Origin: Numida meleagris
Lineage: Eukaryota; Chordata; Aves; Galliformes; Numididae
Direction of reading: 5' to 3'
NCBI RefSeq assembly: GCF_002078875.1
Contig: NC_034409.1
Span: 100,710,806-100,774,805, forward strand
Length of the DNA: 64,000 bases
Below the pieces are notes generated by a model. That model saw nothing but the letters and a program-made list of their open reading frames with translations, made no database searches and was not told the DNA's origin. Every line of letters begins with the position of its first letter. The stretch's first letter is position 1. Positions 45,081 to 53,830 of the stretch are shown one piece after another. Both the position numbers and the translations under genes were made by a program.

Positions 45081-46620
45081 GAGAAAGAGTGAACAGCTCT
45101 AGTAGCTCAGTAATCCATATGCCAATCCAGTTCAAAATTCCAGTTACAAGCAAGTTTACATAACCAACCATAGCAAGAGCAAGTCAGTTGTCTCAAAATT
45201 ATACTGCTGTGCCTGAAAAAGTGGATGGAAAAAAAAAATGGAGCCCTTTGCAGGGCTTCATAATTTAGGAAAAAAAAAAAAAAAAGTCTTTTTACAGGGT
45301 TAAAGCTTCAGAATGAGCAGTCTCTAAGATGTGCTGGCAAGGTAGGAGAATGTTTGCTGTAGGCACAAAGATGATGCAATAGCATGTTGAGGAGACTGGA
45401 AGTAACTTCAAAATCCTGCCTCTATGTCTCCATTATGTCATCTGTGTCAAATGAATACTATTTCTAAATTTTAGAGATGGATGAGGAGACAATTCTCATC
45501 TTCACCATAAGAAAAAAAAAGGCACATTTTAAGTCTCAAAGCACCAAATAACTGTATTACCTAAACCTGAATTGTGTATGTTTAAGTTCCAGTTTCATAG
45601 TTTAAAAAAAAAAAAAAATCAAAGTCCAAACTTAATACAGTTTCCAAAACAAAACATGGATATTGCTCACTTATCTTTAACTCCTATTAGATGTGCACTG
45701 TGTTTTATGAATTTCTAGCAGAAATTACATAGAAAATAGAAACTGCCATACTGTATCAAACAAATAGCATGCTCTAAAAGGGAGCAATTTTAAAATGCTT
45801 TTACTAGCAAGTACGACCAGTTTTGCCCCATTCCCGTCACATGCTATCTGCTGTGGTTGAATAGATAAGCTCTACTCTGGGGAAGGATAAACCAGAAAAG
45901 GGTGAACAGGGAATTCCTATCTGGATTAGCTTAAAATGGGTCAGTAGGAACTGAATGGAGCTATCCATCCCTGAATGTAGCTCCTCGGAGCATTTTGCCT
46001 TTTACAATGACTTGACATTAACTTTTAACAATCAGGAACCAATGAGAGGTCAGGTGTGAAAAGACTGCTCCTGTCCTGCCACAGGTCACCAGAGGGAGGC
46101 AAAAGGACCAGCACCTTAATTAATGGTGCTCTGCCAACTTCAGAACAAGCTGTTTCAGAGGCTGGGGCCCTTCTCCCAAAGCAGCTGCCTGCTCTTTTGG
46201 TTGGGCCAGTTCAACTGCTTGTGGCCATTTTCTGACTCAGGTTTCTGAAGCATCTGCCAGAAAAAGAGACCTACCAAAAAAAATGCACAGCTTGTTTGTT
46301 TCAGCACAGCACAGGGTCATGAAACCAGCAGAGAGTCGTCAGTGAGAGCTGAAAGGGCTGAGTTTAGAAAGCAGAAACCACTGGTAGAAGTACAACGAGC
46401 AGCTTGAAGCAGCCAGCTCCCAAACTAGGTCCTCTGCCAGCCATATGGCAGTTTTACTCCAACCTGAAAAGGCCAAGTGGATTACAAACCACAAAGAGCA
46501 CTGGCTTGCTAGCTTCCATGTTTAAAGCTTGGCTGTCTCACAATCGGTGAAAGACGAGCAGTTAACCAGAATGTTGGCTTCTCTTGGAAAGCTTCTTAAA
46601 CAAGCGCAGTCTATACTTAC

Positions 46621-46662
46621 CCTTTAATACGAAGTCCTCAAGACTGGGTTCTCCTGAACTTG
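46621..46662 (-). other. Candidate cryptic microexon in APP intron 1
   Basis: On the gene strand, a pyrimidine-rich tract with TTTTCTTGCTTGTACTTCCAG (AG at 46664-46663) precedes a 42-base segment followed by a near-perfect donor GTAAGTATAG (46620-46611). Read in the phase 0 frame set by exon 1, it gives 12 codons and then TAA, so inclusion would end translation just after the signal peptide. Such decoy exons occur by chance in long introns, and no transcript evidence is available here. Confidence 0.25.
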
Positions 46663-47654
46663 CTGGAAGTACAAGCAAGAAAACACAGCAAGCCAGAAGT
46701 TCTGCTTCTTAGCTGAGGAAACCACACTGCTTACAGTGCTGTTACACTGGGAGCTAAACACTTAGATACACACAAACCAACTGGCCTCTATCCAACTTGG
46801 TCTCTGTGAATTCGGGCCATTATTCCCTTTTAGCTTGTTTTCTGTAAGACTAATTTCTCACATGAAATGGTAGGTATTTTTGGAAATTAGATGCATCTTC
46901 AGATCACAACATTAAAGCAACAAAGTAGTTTTTTGAAGTTTTCTTTTTTTTTTTAAACTCAAAATAAATAAAAAGTACTTAAGTTTCACAACTAAATCGC
47001 AAGACAGTCGACTGGACATACATGACCTATTCAGAGCTGAAATTTCAAAGTTATGCACCAGGCATTACTGGTCTGTACTCTCAGCTGGTCCTACATCATT
47101 GAAAGGGATAGAAAATGTGCCTCAATTGTAGGTACCTCTGAAGGAAAGTCAGGGAAGAAGGGCAGTTTCCAGACCACGTTCTGAGAGCAAAGGCTCCTCA
47201 AACTGACTGCGTTCTGTTTTAAAAATAAATTCAGAGCAAAACTTGGTCTTCTCTTGACAGTCCCATATCAGAACTAGCTCAGGCTCACGGCTGTTATCAA
47301 CATTGCTCTTGGCAATGCTCAGCCTGGCAGCGATCGTTGTGAACTCTTGCCACAAGAGCATGTTCTAACAGTTAACCAAGCTTACAGAAAGTCGTTCAGT
47401 ACTTTTTCAATTTGCTTTACTTTTAATCTTCTTACACCACAGGATTTTCCAAAATCCCCTGAATTTAAATCCAATAACGCACAGCTCTTGACTTATGTGT
47501 TAAACCCATACTAGATAGATCACCTAACAACTTCAGTGAACATATTACCATACACAAACCCTATTATATGGTTACCAGTAGCAGCCAAGAATTCTCTTCA
47601 CCACCTAGATACAAAGTCTGACTATTGTCTGAATATAGCCAGTGCAAAAATGTG

Positions 47655-47800
47655 ATGTACATACACATATATACATACACAGCAATGTTCGTGTCATATA
47701 TGACATACGCAAATATATGAGGGATCTTTAATACATGTTTGTGTACATTACATTGACATATTAGGTGATTTTAATGTGTATGTGTACACATATCACAAGT
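47655..47800. repeat. TA/CA-rich low-complexity region
   Basis: Alternating purine-pyrimidine steps (ACATACACATATATACATAC and GTGTATGTGTACACATAT) with several short inverted repeats in APP intron 1. Confidence 0.6.
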
Positions 47801-50800
47801 GTGAACATTCACTTGTACAAATGTAGACGCTATTTGTTTTTTATTACACCCAAAGAAGATTTTTTTTTCCAAATACTACTTATTACAGACTTTTTTTAAA
47901 GTGTGACGTCAAAATTACAATCATTCGGAGTTTTGAGGATCAAGTACGTAAATTAAGCCTAGAGATAATGCCTTAAAAAACATAAACAACAGCCTGGAGG
48001 CACACCTCAATCCAGAAATGAGCCAACTGAACCATGGACCATGGTTGCTCATCAAGGTTTCCCAAGCTCTGTCTTTGGAGCTCTATCTTCAGACCTGCCT
48101 GGAAAAAGCCCCAAGTAGCCTGGCTGAGCCTCCAGAACTGGCCCCGCTTTGGAGGTCAGACTGGAGTCTTCCTGAGAGACTCTGTGATCCTATCAACTAA
48201 TTTCTTGAACAATTCTCCATACGCAACAGTTTGTGTTAATTATTTTACTGAGCCACTGAAAAATGACTCTGTCCAGAAAAACACCTGCCATTTCATCAAG
48301 CAGTTAAGTGAAATATCTATGCTCTGAAGCTACTGTGCCAAGGCTTGTATTTTAAAAGGACTGACAATTAGAAGGAATCTTTGTACTTCTTCTTTACACA
48401 ACATACAAACTGTTTGTCCTCGACAGTTTTTAAACACAGGTCAAGAGAAAAGCCATCATGAAGCTGACCTCTACTTCTTGGTGGATTCCCATACAAACCA
48501 GAATACTGCTTCATTAAAACAGTTAAGAAAGGTCACGTGCACTTGCCCCCTAATGGTTGAGGGGGAGAGGGAAAAAAAAAAAACCTCACAATCTTATCAC
48601 CTTCCTCATGTTTTCATACATGCTCTACGAGAAGTATGGCAGCTGATCACTTTTCTCCCCAGAAAACACATCTGAAGAGAACGAAAGTCTAGAAATTGTT
48701 GCTCATTAAACCTAAAAGACAAGCAGGTCAGGGAGGGAAAAGCTCCCTTTTCCCTCCTCTAATTTATCCATTTGACTGCCAGTGCACCAGAATCCATAAT
48801 GCCTGTCCTGCCATTGCAGAATTTTAAGGAGGAAGCTCAAAGGGAATCTCTCTCAAAAAAAAAAAAAAGAAAACACATTTCCCAGAGAAAAATCAAGAAC
48901 AGAAGCAGAAGGAAGAACTCAAATTCTGTAATGGAGGCGAAAGAAAAGCTTCCTTTAATCGCCCACATTACAGGAAGTCATTTTCAAAGATCTACTTAAA
49001 ATCTGAACAATTAAGAAACAAGTATTTGAGACCTTCATTTAAAAAGAGACAAAAAATAAAAATCACAGCATTAGCCAGCTTTATAAAAAAGCTGCTGGGC
49101 AATATGCTTCTTGTCAGCTTTCTTCCTGGGGGTCTGCTTGTATGCTATCAATGTCTTAGTAATTCCGTTTCAGTTTGCTGTATGAGAGTCCTGCTTATAA
49201 ACATGGATCTACAGCAGCACTAGGCATGACAAATCTTGATACCCTAAATGTGTGTTAATTAGAAGAAATCTCAATACGCAAAACTGAGATTGCTCACTCA
49301 AATTCAGTTACTGTCTGTTGCATTTACCTACTGAAATCAGACAATCCATAGGATGAGATTAAATGGTAACTATTCAAGAAAGTGACAGGTCACAAATAAC
49401 TAGAATTCTTGCCCAGTGGACTTCCTCCTCCCTCCAAGCATGTTTCACTTGGCTGCAAGTACCACGCTAAGCAACTGCGACATCACTGTAGCATCACTAT
49501 GGAGTATTTCCTTCAGAGATGTATAAATATTAATCTACCTGTAATTTTGGAATGCAATTTCTTGTGTGTCATACTGCAAGAATTTTAATTTTGTTCCTGC
49601 TTTCCCTCTTCCTTATACCACACTCCCTCTGAAAACATGTATAGGTTCTTCTGCTGCTTTCCAAAAAGCATTTGTTAAAATGGCAGGAGAAATGGTTGAT
49701 TTCGGAGATGAGATCTCAAACAAATCTAATTCAAACATCAGAATTTCACACTTAAGCACGCAAAGACAATGCAAGTGTGGTAAGCATACGTATGCAATTC
49801 CTATTATGAAATATTTAAATATTATAAAAGCAGTCACTTGTTCAAACATCAACCTTCGGCGTATCAAGATTCAAAGCATCAAGATTAACAAAAGCCCAAT
49901 CACAAGATGACCAGATGGTAGAAACTACCCCACCACCAAACACAAAAAGGGGAAAAATGGAAAGCCTCAAACACTCGTACAAATTGCCAGAACAAGATGG
50001 AAAGCTTCTGCACAAACACTGCTTCCCATTCGAACAACTACTTCAAGGCAAAGAATGTCTCTGAAAATTCTGGATGCTACTCCGACAGGCATGATCGAAA
50101 GGATGGGGCTGCAGATGAATGTAGACTCTCCTCAGAATGGTTTTGATGCAACACCCAAGCTCTCCTCCTTGCAAGAGCTTATATGGTGCCTGCACCTTTA
50201 TATCTTTTCCCATATACATATCTGTAAGGCTAGGGACAGAGAGACCCAACAGATCATGCAGTGACGGGCTCTGCTATCCAAAGCACCATTCCAATTCTAT
50301 TTTTTCTTTCTTTATTTGGTTCCATCTAAGCACCCAAGGCAAAGATTTCCTTCCATTACTTTCAGGCAACGAACGGTTGCATCAAGCTAACACCCTAACG
50401 AGTTTTATAACTGGAAGCCTTAAAGCCCTGAGCCTCTACACATCCGTTCATTTTTATATCCTCTGCTCAGCATTTCCCAGTCCGTGCGTGGAAACGCAGC
50501 ATCGGGCTGGCTGCCCCGGCGCGGGGACGGCCAGGTACCGGGTCCCCAGGAATAACCGGGTCCCGCTGCTCCTTGCCCGGGAGTGAGCCAAACTCCGGGC
50601 TCTGGGTCCCGGCTGAGCGCTGGGTGCCAGCCCCGCGGGCTCCCAGGGGCAGAGGGGGCTGGGAGCAGAGGGCTCCGGGCCGACTTGCGGCTCCCGGGGG
50701 GCGGCTCCCAGCACACCTTCACCGGGCGGCACCAGCTGCCCCCTGCGCTCAGCCCCGGGGGGCGAGGGGAGCCCACCGGTCCCCGCTCCACCGGGACATC

Positions 50801-51536
50801 AGCGGAGGGTGCCGACGGGCCGGGGCTGCGCGGGCAGCACGGGGCAGCGGGGCAGGAGAGGAGGACGATACCGCCCAGGGCCGGGCCGTCCACCGCTCGC
50901 ATGACGGCGCCTCACTGCTGCACTGCAGCGGCGCCATCTTCTCGCGCTTCGCCGCCGCGCAGCCCCAGCCCGCCCCGCCGCAGGGAAACCCGCCCCGCAG
51001 CTCCGCACGGCTCAGCTCGGCACGCCGCCCCCGCCCCGCGCCCCCACCGCCCGGCTGCCGCGCCAGCCCCGCCGGGAGGCTCCGCGCCGCCGCCCCGCGC
51101 ACCTGCGAGGGTGTGCGCGATGGGGCGGGCGCGGTGCCTCCCCCGCACGCCGCTCCGCCCGCTGCCCCCCGAGGCCCCGCGCCCCCCGCCCGGACGGCAA
51201 AGTTTCCCTTCCCCGATCCTCGGCGGAGGAACCCCCCGGGACGCGCCCGTCCCCGCGAGAAGCCCGAAGGCAGCGGCGGGCGCAGGCAGCAGCGATACAC
51301 GGGGCTGCGAGAGCCTCCGAGCCCCTGCCTCCTCTCTGCCCCCGCCGCCCCCTCGCTCGGCGGGAGCGGCCCTATTGTTCGCCGGCGGCCGGGGAAGGAA
51401 GCTCCAGCGCCGGGCTGGCACCGGGGACCTCCGCCGAGCCCCGCCGCAGGGGTGGCTCCGGGCAGACAAAGCCTTCGGGAGGCGCAGGAGGACGGCGGGA
51501 GCGAGCCCCCGCCCGACCGCCCCCTGCCCCGCTTAC

Positions 51537-51593
51537 CTCGAGGGCCCGGGCGGCGCCGGCGGCCAGCAGCAGGAGGGCTAAGTGGGGCAGCAT
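51537..51593 (-). CDS. APP: APP exon 1, coding part (signal peptide)
   Basis: This is the first coding exon of amyloid beta precursor protein, a type I membrane glycoprotein of the secretory pathway and neuronal surface. It has 19 codons, MLPHLALLLLAAGAARALE. From memory the human protein starts MLPGLALLLLAAWTARALE, so the length and nearly all residues match. The leucine-rich core and the A-R-A motif predict signal peptidase cleavage after Ala17. The reading frame ends exactly at GAG followed by GTAAGC (donor from 51536 downward), a phase 0 junction as in human APP exon 1. The ATG is chosen because it opens the signal peptide, has G at -3, and no ATG lies upstream in the inferred leader. The rest of the open frame past the donor (to 51372) is intron. 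Identity is confirmed by exon 2 at 10267-10434. Confidence 0.96.
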
Positions 51594-51701
51594 CGCGGCG
51601 GCCGAGAGGGGAGGGGGAGGAGGGAGGGCGGCCGGCCGGCGGGATGCGTTGGACTACGGCAGTAAATCCGCGGGGCCGCGCCGCTGCCGGGGAGAGCGAC
51701 T
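51594..51701 (-). other. APP: APP 5' untranslated region (inferred)
   Basis: This is the inferred leader of exon 1. The start at about 51701 is the A of a CTCAGTC initiator-like sequence. It is placed because the next bases, CCCCGGCAGCGG, resemble the first transcribed bases of human APP (CCTCGGCAGCGG, from memory), and because the E-box lies about 44 bp upstream, close to its distance in human. The leader is 108 nt, very GC-rich and without any ATG. Its second half is a C/T tract next to the start codon. The human-type iron-responsive element with a CAGAGC loop is not visible. The exact start is unverified and several starts are likely in such a TATA-less promoter. Confidence 0.6.
51605..51628 (+). 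other. G-quadruplex-capable G-tract in the 5'UTR template strand
   Basis: Four G runs (4, 5, 3 and 3 bases) separated by A, AGGA and A loops lie at 51608-51628 on the plus strand, which is the APP template strand. They sit 15-35 bp upstream of the start codon. The transcript therefore carries the complementary C/T tract, and a quadruplex could form only in DNA. The motif is seen; folding is inference. Confidence 0.55.
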
Positions 51702-51738
51702 GAGCTGCGGCGGCACCACCGAGCGCCGCGGCGGGGCC

Positions 51739-51750
51739 GGTCAGCTGATG
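51739..51750 (-). promoter_or_regulatory. APP: E-box like the USF (APB-alpha) site of the APP promoter
   Basis: On the gene strand the sequence reads CATCAGCTGACC, with a perfect TCAGCTGA palindrome at 51741-51748. The human APP promoter has the same core (GATCAGCTGAC, from memory) about 45-50 bp upstream of its start, bound by USF. Here it lies about 44 bp upstream of the inferred start. Sequence and position agree; factor binding is inference. Confidence 0.65.
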
Positions 51751-51810
51751 GCCCGGCCCGCCCCCGAGCGGGCGGTGCGGCGCGGCCCGGCCCGGCCCTC
51801 CCGCCCCGCG

Positions 51811-51826
51811 GAGACCCCTAGCGGCC
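51811..51826 (-). promoter_or_regulatory. APP: CTCF-type (APB-beta) site of the APP promoter
   Basis: The gene strand reads GGCCGCTAGGGGTCTC. The human APP proximal promoter carries the same 16 bases (from memory) as the core of the APB-beta element, which is bound by CTCF and accounts for much of the promoter's activity. The match stands in flanks that are otherwise poorly alignable GC-rich DNA, which argues for selection. It lies about 110 bp upstream of the inferred start, somewhat farther than in human. Confidence 0.75.
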
Positions 51827-51940
51827 GCGCAGGGGCGGAGCAGCACCGGCCCGCGGCTCCGCGCCGGTGCGGTGCGGTGCGGGCATGACCAGGGCGGACC
51901 TTCCTGCGCGCACGTCGGGTCGCGGCTCGGTCCTACAGAG

Positions 51941-52449
51941 GCCTGGGCCGCCCTTGGAGTGCTTCTGTCTTGAAGGTGGAGTGTCTGCCTGCTCAGCCTC
52001 TCACACAATACATAGTCCGGCAAATTCTGCCTTTTCTGGCAAGGCTATACACCGCTCTTGGGCTCTCAGTCATTAGCCAGAGGTGGTGAAAAACCACCAG
52101 TAAGGGTCGTCTCCAAAACACCTGAGCCCACAACAGAGGCCTCAGCGTCATGCTGGGGAGATTGCAGTGACTCCCGGCGTTGCTTTGCTTACTGCTAATT
52201 GCAAGATCAGTGCAAAACTTGTGGAATTGTCACTGAGAAATAATATGAGCAGGAGCACTAACTAAGTCTTACAGCAGCTGAACAAGGAAGAAGTCAAACT
52301 TCAGTGCTTTTTCATGTGGCTGGCAAGCAGAAGGCCAGAGCAAACTTACTTCCTCATCTTCTCCATAGAACTGTAATCATTGGTGTGGTAAACCTATGAG
52401 GAGCAAAAATAGGCATTTCCGGAGTTTCATGCTGAAACATAAAACAACT
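51941..52449. other. Upstream flank of the APP promoter
   Basis: Ordinary-composition DNA between the CpG island and a CR1 copy. No exon or known element was recognised. Confidence 0.6.
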
Positions 52450-52697
52450 GAATCAAAAAGGATGTAAAACTATTAGAGAGCATCCATAGGAGGTCTATGA
52501 AGATGGTGAAGGGTCTGAAGGGCAAGACGTATGAGGGGCGGCAGAGTGCCCATGGTCTGTCCAGCCCAGAGCAGAGGAGCTGAGGGGAGGCCTCATGGTG
52601 GCTGCAGCTCCTCACAGGAAGCAGAGGGACAGCGTTGAGCTCTGCTCTCTGGTGACAGCAACAGGGCCTGAGGGAACGGCGTGGAGCTGCGTCAGGG
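52450..52697 (+). repeat. CR1 LINE, 5' half of an interrupted copy
   Basis: GAGAGCATCCATAGGAGGTC, AAGATGGTGAAGGGTCTGAA, then CAGCAACAGGGCCTGAGGGA, in the order of a CR1 3' region. The copy breaks off after GCGTCAGGG, where a solo LTR begins, and resumes at 53243. The last four bases, AGGG (52694-52697), are the left target duplication. Confidence 0.93.
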
Positions 52698-52857
52698 TGA
52701 TTTGCGGAATCAAACTCCATAACCCAGGATTAGGTTATAAAACAGGTATGTTTATTACGGTGCTGCGCCCACACCGGATGCAAGGGGGTCACCGCCCTAC
52801 CACACTCGCATAACCATGGGCAGAAATGTTAGATATTTAAAAGCCAAGCTTATACAA

Positions 52858-52937
52858 ATTCAGCAGGTTTCCTGGGACCCACCTACATATTCAGCAGGTT
52901 TCCTGGGATCCATCTACATATTCATCATTTCCTGGGA
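52858..52937. repeat. 31-bp tandem repeat within the solo LTR
   Basis: Two near-identical 31-bp units (52858-52888 and 52889-52919), each starting ATTCAGCAGGTTTCCTGGGA, followed by a partial third that starts ATTCATCATTTCCTGGGA. They lie upstream of the TATA-like box in LTR orientation, the usual place of enhancer repeats. Confidence 0.9.
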
Positions 52938-52982
52938 ATTCCTTTGCATATGGTCCCTCCCCCTGGTGCATGCGCTGTAGTT

Positions 52983-53063
52983 CCTCCTGGTGGTCGTTGG
53001 ATGAAGGCTCGAGGTCTTCCTCCCCCCTCCTGGTGGTCGTTGGATGAAGGCTCGACGTCTTCA
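52983..53063. repeat. 43-bp tandem repeat within the solo LTR
   Basis: Two units, 52983-53025 and 53026 to about 53063, each beginning CCTCCTGGTGGTCGTTGGAT and continuing into GAAGGCTCGA, with only a few differences at the far end. This is a second U3 repeat set of the same LTR. Confidence 0.9.
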
Positions 53064-53242
53064 TCACTCTGCCCTTTTCACCCCACTGCTGCTTTGCAGA
53101 GTCACTCTGGCTTCAGCTGGTTCCTTGTACTGGTCCCTGCTGATAGTGGAGTTTCGCCGAGTTCCTTTTCTTATCTTGCCTTACATTCTGCTTACCCCAG
53201 CCCCTTGCAATAGTTAACCCTTCGACTGTCCTCTCTAACTCA

Positions 53243-53472
53243 AGGGGAGGGGCAGGGTGGGTGCTAGGAGAAGGTTCTTTACCGAAGGGTGGTTGGGCCC
53301 TGGAACAGGCTCCCCAGGGCAATGGTCACCAAGCTGCTGGAGTACAAGAAGTGTCTGGACAACACTTTCAGACATATGCTCTTATTTTTGGGTGGCTCTG
53401 TGTGGAGTCAGGAGCTGTACTCAGTGATCCTTCTGGGTCCCTTCCAACTTGGAATATTCTATGATTCTATGA
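53243..53472 (+). repeat. CR1 LINE, 3' half of the interrupted copy
   Basis: It resumes at AGGGGAGGGG, runs through GAGAAGGTTCTTTACCGAAG, GGAACAGGCTCCCCAGGGCA and CCTTCTGGGTCCCTTCCAAC, and ends ATTCTATGATTCTATG. Together with 52450-52697 it forms one CR1 insertion older than the LTR. Confidence 0.94.
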
Positions 53473-53678
53473 AATCCAGTTTGATGTGACCTGACATGTT
53501 TTGTCAGAGCTGCTGACCTTGTGGCAGGCTCTCTACTCACACTAAGGTCCACAAGACCATTAACACATCTCCTGTGCAACAGTGAACTTCAGCCTGGTCA
53601 CAGAAGGGACAAGTGAAGTCTCTCCAACCCATAGTTTGGTGACGGAAGCCTGGGCTGCATTGTCTTCAGCACTCTTCT

Positions 53679-53830
53679 CATAGAACCACAGACTACCCTG
53701 AGTTGAAAGAGGTACACACAGATCACCAAATCCAACTCTTGGCTCCACTCGGGACCACCAAAAATTCAAAATGTATGTCTGAGAGTATTGTCCAAATGCA
53801 TCTTGAACTCCAGCAAGCTTACATCCATGT
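53679..53830 (-). repeat. CR1 LINE, short 3' end
   Basis: On the plus strand TCATAGAACCACAGACTACC, GATCACCAAATCCAACTCTT and GTCCAAATGCATCTTGAACT follow the antisense order of a CR1 3' end. Intergenic, upstream of APP. Confidence 0.88.

Larger units (their letters stand above)
45081..50479. other. APP intron 1, 5' portion outside the CpG island
   Basis: Mostly AT-rich. It holds A-runs at about 45270-45286 and 45603-45617, a candidate cryptic exon at 46621-46662, and an alternating TA/CA low-complexity region at about 47655-47800. The 97-codon frame at 48034-48327 has no recognised family. Confidence 0.65.
51702..51860 (-). promoter_or_regulatory. APP: APP core and proximal promoter, TATA-less and GC-rich
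   Basis: The interval upstream of the inferred start has no TATA box. It holds several GC boxes of the Sp1 type (GGGGCGGG-like runs at about 51755-51775 and 51832-51840), the E-box at 51739-51750 and the CTCF-type site at 51811-51826. This is the housekeeping-like layout known for mammalian APP promoters. Between the CTCF-type site and the E-box there are about 65 bp of nearly pure G and C, roughly twice what I recall in human. Confidence 0.7.
50480..51940. other. CpG island over the APP 5' end
   Basis: Base composition changes abruptly from AT-rich DNA to more than about 70% G+C with dense CpG near 50480, and returns to ordinary DNA near 51940. The island covers about 1.05 kb of the 5' end of intron 1, all of exon 1, and about 240 bp upstream of the inferred start, so it lies mostly downstream of the start. 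Long stop-free frames on both strands here come from low TA content. No second first exon facing away from APP was recognised. Edges are estimated by eye. Confidence 0.9.
52698..53242 (-). mobile_element. Solo LTR of an endogenous retrovirus inside CR1
   Basis: A 545-bp insertion with TG...CA ends, flanked by AGGG on both sides (52694-52697 and 53243-53246). Removing it and one AGGG restores a continuous CR1. An AATAAA on the minus strand (complement of 52751-52756) lies 53 bp from one end, and TTTAAATA (about 52834-52841) lies about 80 bp before it. This gives the order U3, TATA-like box, poly(A) signal, short U5 on the minus strand. U3 holds two sets of tandem repeats. No internal viral sequence or second LTR is present in the window. 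A 4-bp duplication is usual for gammaretrovirus-like (class I) elements; that class is an inference. Confidence 0.85.

Noticed and set aside
48018..48327. Overlapping 60- and 97-codon frames considered as a processed pseudogene.
   Set aside because: No parent gene was recognised and there is no poly(A) tail or target duplication.
50573..52023. Very long open frames on both strands (376 and 332 codons plus, 424 and 185 codons minus).
   Set aside because: They overlap in the CpG island, where stop codons are rare. Their translations are Pro/Arg/Gly/Ala-rich without domains, and the minus-strand frame conflicts with the clear exon 1 donor.
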